Of a DNA stretch of 15,023 bases, positions 6,793-13,460 are shown in pieces. The stretch lies in NCBI GenBank assembly GCA_902478875.1, contig CABSMZ010000026.1, positions 1 through 15,023 of the forward strand, given 5' to 3'. The notes under the pieces are model-generated. The model was not told the origin of the DNA. It worked only from the letters and a program-made list of their open reading frames with translations, and ran no database searches. The position numbers and the translations under genes were made by a program. Each line of letters begins with the position of its first letter. Position 1 is the first letter of the stretch. This DNA is from an uncultured Collinsella sp. Lineage in GTDB: Bacteria > Actinomycetota > Coriobacteriia > Coriobacteriales > Coriobacteriaceae.

Positions 6793-7785
6793 ATGGATTC
6801 GAATCTCAAACAGCTGCTCTATACGCATACCGAGACCGAAGAGTGGCATCGCACACATCCGGGAGAGCTCAGCCCGCGATATAACAGGGTGGAAACCACA
6901 ACCATTAACGGCGAAGAGGTCTATCTGTTTGATTGGAAAGAAACTCTCGACGAAAACCCCGTGGGCCTTATCAAGGAGTCGCGCTTTACCGATATTCCTC
7001 CTCATATCAATCGGGATATGGAGCTTAACTACGTGTACGACGGCGTCTGCACGTTTATCGTCAACGAACGGCGACTACTCCTTAAAAAGGGCGACGTGCT
7101 CATTTGCAACACCGGCGTAGTCAGAAGCGTTCCATACGTTAAGGGCGAGCATGATATCGTCATTTCGATCGTCTTCAAAAAAGAAATGTTCGATTCGTTG
7201 TTCCTGAGCCAGCTACCCGGCGCGTCACCATTAACGAATCTTCTATTTGATTTTGTGTCCAAAAACCGCGAGGCCCGAAAATATCTCATTCTTCCAGAGG
7301 AATACGCCCGACATGCGCGACGCCTCATCGAGATGCTCTTTATCGAATATCACTTTAAAGATGCCTATTCCAATGAACTCATGAGGCACCTCGCCGTCAG
7401 CCTATTCCTTGTTCTCATTCGAGGACTGTACCGACGCTCCGCAACTGATAACCAGGCGATCATGTCGGACGAACGCATCGTGTCGATTCTGAATCATATT
7501 GAGCGAAGCTACGGCGACTGCACACTCGAAAGCATTGCGAGCGATACGGGTTATAGCACCAGCTATCTCAGCAGCTTGATCAAGCAAAAAACCGGCAAAA
7601 CGTTTTCGCAAATCAAGCTCAACCAGCAGCTCACAGAGGCGGCATATCTTCTCAATAACACCGAGCGCAGCGTGCAGTATGTAGCCCGAAAAGTCGGCAT
7701 CTCCAACATGTCATTCTTTTACTCAAAATTTAAAGAAGCATTCGGCGAAACGCCAGGTGCGTTCAGGACGCATCGGTCTAATTAA
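6793..7785 (+). CDS. AraC-family transcriptional regulator, probably of the adjacent beta-glucoside operon
   Basis: A 330-residue regulator starting at the ATG at 6793, with GGAG 6 nt upstream. The N-terminal half holds a cupin-like effector domain (about 55-135), visible in IPPHINRDMELNYVYDG and the following strands up to KKGDVLICNTG. The C-terminal 100 residues form the paired helix-turn-helix of AraC/XylS proteins: first HTH at about 242-263 (TLESIASDTGYSTSYLSSL), second at about 291-315, ending with the typical FGETPGAFR. The gene is divergent from the GH1/PTS operon, so the natural reading is a local activator or repressor responding to a beta-glucoside or its phosphate. It ends 2 bp from the end of the convergent protease gene, leaving no room for a terminator between them. 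GC content is lower than in the flanking genes, like the operon it faces. Confidence 0.9.
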   Translation: MDSNLKQLLYTHTETEEWHRTHPGELSPRYNRVETTTINGEEVYLFDWKETLDENPVGLIKESRFTDIPPHINRDMELNYVYDGVCTFIVNERRLLLKKGDVLICNTGVVRSVPYVKGEHDIVISIVFKKEMFDSLFLSQLPGASPLTNLLFDFVSKNREARKYLILPEEYARHARRLIEMLFIEYHFKDAYSNELMRHLAVSLFLVLIRGLYRRSATDNQAIMSDERIVSILNHIERSYGDCTLESIASDTGYSTSYLSSLIKQKTGKTFSQIKLNQQLTEAAYLLNNTERSVQYVARKVGISNMSFFYSKFKEAFGETPGAFRTHRSN

Positions 7786-7787
7786 AG

Positions 7788-8708
7788 TCATTGATAATCA
7801 GGTCGATCAGTTTCACATGGCTCAGAAATGCACGACCGGAGCAGCGAGCGCATCGCCTCTACCAGCACAAAGCCGGCGATGGCAACCGTGACCGCCACGT
7901 CGAGCGGTGTGTTCACAAACCACAGCAGCCCCATGAGATACGACCCGGCATTAAAGGCAAAGTGCAGCAGGATCGTGTAGCGGAGCTTTCCAGTGGTCAC
8001 GAGCACCCAACCAAAAATGAGACCGGCAGCGCCCGCATAGCAGCCCTGCACCCAGTTCATGTGCATAAAGCCGAAGACCGCCGCCTGCAGTACGATTGCC
8101 GCGGCGACGCCCCAGGCACTCGGGGCCTCCCAGGGCGCTATGGCGCCGTCTTGCGCGTTCACGCGGCGCCGACGTTTCCAGAGCGGATGGCACTGTGGAT
8201 TAAACGCACGCAGTGAGAACTCAAAGATGATGCCGCGCACCAGGAGCTCTTCGCAAAATGGCGCGCCAATCACCGTGGTCAGAACGGCCAGATAGCTCGT
8301 GTCGCCCATGCCTGTTTCCTCGACGAGCTCGCTATAGTCTGCCGCGACCTCGGGCAGCAGCGACAGCACGCCGTCGCATAGGTAGCTAATGACCACCTGC
8401 ATGGACAGGCCGATCACGACAACGCAGACGATGCGCTTCCATGCCGCGCCTGCTCCCCCACCGAGCGGGTGCTCGCCTTGCCGGCGCGCCATAAACGAGC
8501 GCGGCCACAGATAACGCCACCACAGCAGCGCCATCAAAAACGACGCCGTCTGAGCGGCGGCCTGGAACCATTGGATATCGAGATTGTCGATCGGATAGCC
8601 CGTCAGCGCCGACACGGCATCGAGAACAGAAAACAGAACCACGCTCAGGGCTATATCGGCAGCGACAACGCCAAAACAGGCAAGCGCCCACGCTATCGCA
8701 TTGAGCAT
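7788..8708 (-). CDS. CPBP-family intramembrane glutamic endopeptidase (Abi/CAAX-like)
   Basis: A 306-residue integral membrane protein of the CPBP family (CaaX protease and bacteriocin-processing enzymes). The start is the ATG at 8708, with GAGGAGG 5 nt upstream; the longer open frame to 8768 would place charged residues before the first membrane helix and lacks such a site. The family's motifs are all present: EExxxR in CEELLVRG (E153, E154, R158), FxxxH in FGFMH (F212, H216) and HxxxN in HFAFN (H249, N253). Several hydrophobic segments surround them. Substrates of bacterial members are mostly unknown; some act in bacteriocin self-immunity or surface-protein processing. It follows the RelB/DinJ-like gene on the same strand after 83 bp containing a repeat copy, and converges on the AraC-type gene. 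Confidence 0.9.
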   Translation of the reverse strand: MLNAIAWALACFGVVAADIALSVVLFSVLDAVSALTGYPIDNLDIQWFQAAAQTASFLMALLWWRYLWPRSFMARRQGEHPLGGGAGAAWKRIVCVVVIGLSMQVVISYLCDGVLSLLPEVAADYSELVEETGMGDTSYLAVLTTVIGAPFCEELLVRGIIFEFSLRAFNPQCHPLWKRRRRVNAQDGAIAPWEAPSAWGVAAAIVLQAAVFGFMHMNWVQGCYAGAAGLIFGWVLVTTGKLRYTILLHFAFNAGSYLMGLLWFVNTPLDVAVTVAIAGFVLVEAMRSLLRSCISEPCETDRPDYQ

Positions 8709-8764
8709 GCCAACCTCCTCAAAACCGTTCCCTAGTTCTACCACAACTCGGCAGAGAGCTGATT

Positions 8765-8790
8765 CCATGGGGACGGAGGAAAACGGATCA
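8765..8790. repeat. Copy 1 of a 26-bp direct repeat
   Basis: The core GGACGGAGGAAAACGGATCA at 8771-8790 matches 9168-9187 at 19 of 20 positions. Including CCAT plus two variable bases in front, 23 of 26 positions agree. This copy ends one base before the stop codon of the RelB/DinJ-like gene. Its outer edge can pair weakly with its inner edge (TGATTCC at 8760-8766 with GGATCA at 8785-8790). Confidence 0.75.
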
Positions 8791-8791
8791 C

Positions 8792-8992
8792 TTATTGATA
8801 AGAATCGGGCGCAGTGCCAAAGGCCCCGCTGGGCGAGATGTCGAACGGGAAGGTGCCGCAGCGATTGAACGCGGCGATAAACATGCGGATGGCGTTGGAC
8901 GGCGTGGTGCCCACGAGCTGGGTTGCCGCCGCGAAGGCTGCCTTCTCCTCAGGCAAGACCTTCGCGACTACGGGGGTCATGTGTTCTGCCAT
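8792..8992 (-). CDS. RelB/DinJ-family antitoxin-like protein, apparently without a partner toxin
   Basis: A 66-residue protein starting at the ATG at 8992, with AGGAAG 5 nt upstream; the frame is open to 9067, but the extra residues are unlike the family. It has the short ribbon-helix-helix layout of RelB/DinJ antitoxins: a beta strand (TPVVAKV, about 6-12), helix 1 (PEEKAAFAAATQLVG), a turn with TTPSNAIRMFIAAFNRCG as helix 2, and the diagnostic FPFDI at 48-52, like the (I/F)PFxI ending of DinJ. Such proteins bind their own promoter as dimers and neutralise a YafQ/RelE-type ribonuclease. Here no toxin frame follows: the next gene is a membrane protease. The C-terminal toxin-binding tail is short. 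It may be an orphan or a regulator only. An inverted-repeat operator candidate lies at 9096-9142. Confidence 0.75.
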   Translation of the reverse strand: MAEHMTPVVAKVLPEEKAAFAAATQLVGTTPSNAIRMFIAAFNRCGTFPFDISPSGAFGTAPDSYQ

Positions 8993-9027
8993 GGCGCTTC
9001 CTTTTTGAAACGACGGTAGTGCGGATA

Positions 9028-9084
9028 GATGCGGGCCACGCGGCTGGGCGACGGGCTGTGAAGGCAACCCGATTGGCCCGCATC
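9028..9084 (-). other. Inverted repeat in the leader of the RelB/DinJ-like gene
   Basis: GATGCGGGCCA (9028-9038) and TGGCCCGCATC (9074-9084) are perfect 11-bp complements around a 35-nt GC-rich loop. The element is 36-92 nt upstream of the antitoxin start, so it would form a stem in the mRNA leader. No U-run follows it, so it does not look like a terminator. It could be an RNA structure or a protein-binding site. Confidence 0.5.
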
Positions 9085-9095
9085 CGGAGTTTGTT

Positions 9096-9142
9096 TCTGC
9101 GGCGTTGGTATTACTTGGTAATGCTAAGTATTACCCCGCAGA
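9096..9142. promoter_or_regulatory. Composite inverted repeat, probable operator of the RelB/DinJ-like gene
   Basis: An outer 7-bp stem (TCTGCGG at 9096-9102, CCGCAGA at 9136-9142) encloses GGTATTACTT (9107-9116) and AAGTATTACC (9126-9135), complementary at 9 of 10 positions. The 9-nt centre contains GGTAATGC, a third version of the same GGTAWTRC word. Repeated half-sites upstream of a RelB-type gene match the known autoregulation of type II antitoxins. The assignment is an inference from position and symmetry. Confidence 0.5.
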
Positions 9143-9161
9143 TAGAATACCACACCCGACC

Positions 9162-9187
9162 CCATTAGGACGGAGGAAAACGAATCA
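9162..9187. repeat. Copy 2 of a 26-bp direct repeat
   Basis: The core GGACGGAGGAAAACGAATCA at 9168-9187 differs from copy 1 (8771-8790) at a single position; the preceding CCAT is also shared. It lies 20 bp downstream of the stop codon of the ABC fusion gene. Together the two copies bracket the antitoxin unit in direct orientation, 397 bp apart. Confidence 0.75.
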
Positions 9188-9207
9188 TTTTGTTGCTGAG
9201 TAAGTAT

Positions 9208-10584
9208 TTAGAGCGTGATGATGTCCGAGATATCGAGGGCCTGAGCGTCGGCGACATCGTGCGTGGCAAGCAGGAGCATGCGGCCGTCGAGCAGGTCGAG
9301 CACAGCTTCGGCGCATGCGTCGCGCGCAGCGGTATCTAAACCGGTAAAGGGCTCATCCAGAATGACGGCGCCGCCCGGGCACAGCAGGGCTCGAGCGATC
9401 TCGACGCGACGGCGCTGCCCGCCCGAAAGCTCGGCCACGCGAGCATGCACATCGATTCCCGGCACCAGCAGGCGCAGCAATGCCGCGGCGCTCGAAGCAT
9501 CCACACGCGCATCGGCGCACACCAGCACGTTATCCAGCGCCGAGGCGGACTCGACCAAGTGTGCATCCTGAAACACCATCGAGCACGGTGCGCACTCCCC
9601 CGCCGCTAGCGCGAGCAACGTCGACTTGCCCACCCCCGAGGCGCCCATCACGCAGGTACGCCCGCCGGTGGGCACACGAAGCACCAGACCGCCCAGCGCC
9701 GGCGCCCAGGGCGCGCGATCGCCCACGGCAAGCGCAAGCTCCGCCGAAGCGCCATCGCTCGCGGCCCCCGCACGCCCGCGCAGTCCATGTCCATGCGCCC
9801 GCACGGCAACACGCCATGCCACGGGTCCCGAAACCCGCAGCGACCACACCAGCACGCGCTCACACGCCCACGAGGCGGCAACGACCAGCACGGTCCACGC
9901 CAGCAGATCAGCCGTCTCGATCAACAGCTTTGCCTGATAGATGCGCTCACCCACGGTGCCCGCCGCCATGCCGATCAGCTCCGCCGCCACGCCGGCCTTC
10001 CAGCTCATGCCAATCACAGCACGGGCGCACGAAAGCACAAATGGCAGGACTTCGCGCCAGGTATGGGCGAAGAACAGTCGCCAGCCCCGCACGCCATGCA
10101 GGCGAAACATCTGCTCCAGCGGTTTATTCGCCTGCGACAAGCCCTCGGCCAGCGAAAAATACACGCCTGGCAGCGCCATCAAAAAGACCGCTGCAATGCT
10201 CACGCGCGCCGACCCCAACCAAATGAGCAGCAGGACCACCACGCAGGCAACCGGTGTCGCCTTAACAAACGAAAGCGCCGGCGCCACCAGGCGGGCAAAC
10301 GTCCGCGACCGTACCGAGACTCCCGCCAGCACGCCGCCGCACACCGTGGCAAGTGCCAGCCCGCCCAAAATTCGCAAGCCCGAGCCTGCCAGAATCGCCC
10401 ACGTGCCGGCATCGCATACCAGCCGCAGCAACGCCACCACAACAGCACCCGGCCCCGGCAAAATCAGCGGCTGTGCCACCAGCGCCGCCGCGAAGACCCA
10501 CACGGCAAGCCAAAAGGCGGCAACGGCACCTGCTGCCGCCACCGCCTTCATACGCTTTGTCATGTGTCGAGCAAACGCACACAC
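9208..10584 (-). CDS. ABC importer with permease and ATPase fused in one protein (nitrate/sulfonate/taurine type)
   Basis: A 458-residue fusion. The start is the GTG at 10584, with GGAG 6 nt upstream overlapping the end of the lipoprotein gene; an ATG at 10563 is possible but has no ribosome-binding site. Residues about 15-250 are a SsuC/TauC-like permease with several membrane helices and an EAA-type loop (LHGVRGWRLFFAHTWREVLP, 162-181). From about 283 to the end is an ATPase: Walker A GASGVGKST (314-322), Q-loop Q339, signature LSGGQ (386-390), Walker B VILDE (407-411) and switch H442. All catalytic motifs are intact, but the domain is only about 175 residues versus the usual 230-250, with a shortened Walker A to Q-loop stretch and no C-terminal extension. 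In this importer class the two parts are normally separate genes. Substrate is not evident. Confidence 0.9.
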   Translation of the reverse strand: MCAFARHMTKRMKAVAAAGAVAAFWLAVWVFAAALVAQPLILPGPGAVVVALLRLVCDAGTWAILAGSGLRILGGLALATVCGGVLAGVSVRSRTFARLVAPALSFVKATPVACVVVLLLIWLGSARVSIAAVFLMALPGVYFSLAEGLSQANKPLEQMFRLHGVRGWRLFFAHTWREVLPFVLSCARAVIGMSWKAGVAAELIGMAAGTVGERIYQAKLLIETADLLAWTVLVVAASWACERVLVWSLRVSGPVAWRVAVRAHGHGLRGRAGAASDGASAELALAVGDRAPWAPALGGLVLRVPTGGRTCVMGASGVGKSTLLALAAGECAPCSMVFQDAHLVESASALDNVLVCADARVDASSAAALLRLLVPGIDVHARVAELSGGQRRRVEIARALLCPGGAVILDEPFTGLDTAARDACAEAVLDLLDGRMLLLATHDVADAQALDISDIITL

Positions 10585-10587
10585 GGG

Positions 10588-11646
10588 CTACTCCATGTAG
10601 TAGAAATCATCGGCCGGGAGCTTGCCGCCCACGGCGCTCGGGTCCGCATCGGCCAGCACCTGCAGGTACCCACCGAGCGCCGCCTTCATATCCTTCCCCG
10701 TCTGGCACACGAGCATGCACCCGGGAATCGCCTTTTCGGCGATCTTGGCGTTATCCACGATACCCGCATCGACCACGGCCTGAGCCCAGTCCGCCGGCGC
10801 CGCGTTCACGGCCTCAACGCTCGCCGCATGGCAGCTCAAGAACTCCGCCACGGCCTCGGGATGCTCCTCGGCAAACGCGCGGCGCACCACGGTCACACCC
10901 GTCAGCAGGCGCGAACCCGTGTCGCCCGCCAGCTCATCCCACACACCGGTCAGGCTCACCGGCGCCGACAGCTTGCCTTCGCTCTTGGCGATGGCAGCGG
11001 TCTTGAACGGCTCCGGCAGCACGCCCACGGCGGACGGGTCGGCAAGCAGGGCCGACAGCACCTCGGTGGGCTCGCTCTTAAACTCGAGCGTCACCTGGCC
11101 GGTCAGGCCCGCGCGCTCCAGCAGGTAGTTCATGACGTACTCCGGCGTGGTGCCCTTGCCCGTCATGTAGACGGTATGGCCCGCCAAATCGCCAAACGAG
11201 GTAACGTCCACGTTACCCGTCACCACGTTCAGCACGCCCAGCGTGTTGATGTCGATGACCTGCACCGCACCCTCGGTCTTGTTGTAGAGCATGCTCGCCA
11301 CGTTGGCGGGCACCAGGGCAATGTCGACATCGCCCTGAATCACCTTGGGCACGATCTCGTCGGCGGCAGTGTTGATCGCAAAGTCGAACTCGTTGTCCGT
11401 GGCACCCTCGTCCGCCTGGTCCATAAACTGCACCAAGCCAATCGACGTCGGCCCCTTGAGCGAGGCGACGTGCACCTCAACCGGCTCGGCAGCGACACCG
11501 TCAGCGGCAGACCCGGCAGCCGAGGCCGCAGCAGACCCGGTCCCGGCAGACCCGCCACCACAACCAGCCAGCGCGAGCGACAACGCGCCCGCGGCGAGCA
11601 CCGAGGCAAACCCCCGGCGCGACATCTCAACATCAAAAGCGCGCAT
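10588..11646 (-). CDS. ABC transporter substrate-binding lipoprotein with Tat-type signal (TauA/SsuA/ThiY-like)
   Basis: A 352-residue extracytoplasmic binding protein. The start chosen is the ATG at 11646, two bases after the hydA stop, with GAGGGGG upstream; a GTG at 11655 overlapping the hydA stop is an alternative. The signal contains SRRGF (residues 9-13), a twin-arginine motif, and a lipobox LALAGC with the acylated cysteine at C29. A Gly/Ser/Ala-rich tether follows. The mature part has the pattern of NMT1/TauA-like proteins: the stretch ending in DVDIALVPANVASML, the hinge around DLAGHTVYM, the NYLLERAGL segment, and LLADPSAVGVLPEP. It ends 3 bp before the fused permease-ATPase, which it surely serves. 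Ligand is unknown; sulfonates, thiamine precursors and other small organics all use this fold. Confidence 0.87.
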   Translation of the reverse strand: MRAFDVEMSRRGFASVLAAGALSLALAGCGGGSAGTGSAAASAAGSAADGVAAEPVEVHVASLKGPTSIGLVQFMDQADEGATDNEFDFAINTAADEIVPKVIQGDVDIALVPANVASMLYNKTEGAVQVIDINTLGVLNVVTGNVDVTSFGDLAGHTVYMTGKGTTPEYVMNYLLERAGLTGQVTLEFKSEPTEVLSALLADPSAVGVLPEPFKTAAIAKSEGKLSAPVSLTGVWDELAGDTGSRLLTGVTVVRRAFAEEHPEAVAEFLSCHAASVEAVNAAPADWAQAVVDAGIVDNAKIAEKAIPGCMLVCQTGKDMKAALGGYLQVLADADPSAVGGKLPADDFYYME

Positions 11647-11648
11647 CG

Positions 11649-13460
11649 CTAGCACGCCCCCTCATTGGGCATCGACCAGGCGTGATGGTCGGTATGCAGC
11701 AGGTCCTCGGCCAGCGGCGAGAGCGGCTCGCCCAAGAACTCGCGATAGCACGCCTGGACATCGGGATTCTCGTGCGAGAAGCGAATCTCGGCGTTCGCAT
11801 CGAGGCCCCAGAGCACCTGGCCACGCTCGGCAGCCAGCTCGCAACCGTCGTGGATGGGCTGACCGCCACCACCGACGCAGCCGCCGGGGCACGCCATGAC
11901 CTCGACAAAGTCATAGCTCACACGACCGTCGCGAATTGCGTCGAGCAGGCGGGCGGCATTGCCCAGCCCGTGTGCCACGGCGACGCGCACCTTGGTGCCA
12001 TCGATATCGGCCACGGCTTCCTTCCAGCCGTCCAGGCCGCGCACGTCGGTAAAGAAATCGGCGTCGGGGTTCTTGCCCGTCACCAGGTAATAGGCCGAGC
12101 GCACGGCGGCCTCCATCACGCCGCCCGTGGCGCCAAAGATCACACCCGCGCCTGTGCCAAAGCCCAGCGGCGTATCGAGCGGCTCCTCAACCAGCGTGTC
12201 CACGCTCACGTGGCTCGCGCGGATCATGCGCACCATCTCGCGCACCGTCAGCGCAACGTCCACATCGGGTGCGCCGCCCTCGCCCACCATGCTCGGCAGC
12301 GCACACTCGGCCTTCTTGGCCGTGCACGGCATCACGGACACCACGAACAAGCGCTCGGGCTCCACGCCCAGCACCTTGGCGTAGTATGTCTTGGCGATGG
12401 CGCCGAACATCTGCTGCGGCGACTTGGACGTAGACAGGCTGTCGACAAACTCCGGATAGCGGGCCTTCACAAAGCGCACCCAACCCGGGCAGCAGCTCGT
12501 AAACATGGGCCAGCCGCGGCCATCATCCTCACCCTTAGCGGCGGCACCCAGGCGCTCGAGCAGCTCGGAGCCCTCCTCCATAATGGTGAGGTCAGCCGAA
12601 AAATCGGTATCGAACACGTACTCAAAGCCAACGCGGCGCAGGGCGCAAGCCAGGCGCTCAACGGTGGCCTCCTCGCGCGGAATGCCGAGCTCCTCGCCCC
12701 AGGCGCTACGCACGGCCGGCGCAATCTGCACCAGTACGATCTTGTCGGGATCGGCGATGGCGTCGAACACGGTCTCGGTATCGTCACGCTCGCGCAGGGC
12801 GCCCGTCGGGCAATGCGTGATGCACTGACCGCACGCGACGCAATCGGTCTTGCCGATCGGCGCACGCCCGCGGGTGCCCACGGCGGTATGCGTGGCGCGG
12901 TTGGTCAGGTCCCAAATCCCTAAGCCCTGCACGCTCTCGCACACCTTGATGCAGCGCATGCATTTGATGCACTTGTCGTTATCGCGGATGATGGGGAAAT
13001 CGAAGTCCCAGCCCTCGCGCGCCAGGTGCTGCTCGTACGGCAGATAGAAGATACCCAGGTCGTTGGCGATGGTCTGCAGGTTGCAGTTACCACTGCGCAC
13101 GCAGCTCGTACAGCGCGAGTCGTGCTGGGACAGCAGCAGCTGCACGTTGGTGCGACGCGCCTCGCGGGCCTTGGGGCTGTTGGTGTGGACCACCATGCCG
13201 TCGAGCACGTAGTTGTTGCAGGCGGCAACCAGCTGGTCGCAGCCCTCAACCTCGACCACGCATACGCGGCAGCCGCCGATCTCGTTTAGATCGCGCAGGT
13301 AGCACAGGGTGGGAATCTGGATGCTGACGGACTTGGCCGCATCCAGGATCGTGGTGTGCTCGGGAACCACGACCTCGCAATTATCGATAGTGAGCTTGAC
13401 CATGTTATGCGCTCCGTTTTCGGTGTTGTCGCTGACGGTGGTGTTGTTGGGCTCTACCAT
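11649..13460 (-). CDS. hydA: [FeFe] hydrogenase, group A, with four accessory FeS clusters
   Basis: A 603-residue catalytic hydrogenase subunit (2 H+ + 2 e- to H2, reversible). The start is the ATG at 13460, overlapping the upstream stop by 7 bp with GGAGGGAGG just before; an ATG at 13403 (MVKLTIDN) is a possible alternative. N-terminal relay: [2Fe-2S] ligands C53, C64, C67 and C81; a His-Cys3 [4Fe-4S] site H113, C117, C120 and C126; and two ferredoxin-type [4Fe-4S] clusters (C164/C167/C170/C174 and C207/C210/C213/C217). H-cluster motifs are complete: TSCCPGW (321-327; C323 the likely proton-transfer cysteine, C324 a ligand), MPCTAKK (C379) and MACPGGCVGGGGQP (C524, C528). The C-terminal small-subunit-like segment (NPDVQACYREFLG, LLHTDHH) is present, so the enzyme looks complete. 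Maturases HydE, HydF and HydG are not in this window. The GltD-like neighbour points to NAD(P)H as electron partner. Confidence 0.97.
   Translation of the reverse strand: MVEPNNTTVSDNTENGAHNMVKLTIDNCEVVVPEHTTILDAAKSVSIQIPTLCYLRDLNEIGGCRVCVVEVEGCDQLVAACNNYVLDGMVVHTNSPKAREARRTNVQLLLSQHDSRCTSCVRSGNCNLQTIANDLGIFYLPYEQHLAREGWDFDFPIIRDNDKCIKCMRCIKVCESVQGLGIWDLTNRATHTAVGTRGRAPIGKTDCVACGQCITHCPTGALRERDDTETVFDAIADPDKIVLVQIAPAVRSAWGEELGIPREEATVERLACALRRVGFEYVFDTDFSADLTIMEEGSELLERLGAAAKGEDDGRGWPMFTSCCPGWVRFVKARYPEFVDSLSTSKSPQQMFGAIAKTYYAKVLGVEPERLFVVSVMPCTAKKAECALPSMVGEGGAPDVDVALTVREMVRMIRASHVSVDTLVEEPLDTPLGFGTGAGVIFGATGGVMEAAVRSAYYLVTGKNPDADFFTDVRGLDGWKEAVADIDGTKVRVAVAHGLGNAARLLDAIRDGRVSYDFVEVMACPGGCVGGGGQPIHDGCELAAERGQVLWGLDANAEIRFSHENPDVQACYREFLGEPLSPLAEDLLHTDHHAWSMPNEGAC

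Noticed and set aside
8709..8791. A possible toxin gene next to the RelB/DinJ-like antitoxin
   Set aside because: The gap is only 83 bp and is filled by the repeat copy and the protease ribosome-binding site; the 215 bp upstream of the antitoxin also holds no frame resembling RelE or YafQ.
9787..11652. A 621-codon open frame on the forward strand, antisense to the ABC fusion and lipoprotein genes
   Set aside because: It is rich in His, Arg and Gln with no recognisable domain, and lies opposite two genes with complete family motifs. Long antisense frames are expected in GC-rich DNA.
11682..12923. A 413-codon forward frame antisense to hydA
   Set aside because: Composition is typical of a shadow frame (Ala/His/Gly/Leu runs), and every hydrogenase motif lies on the other strand.
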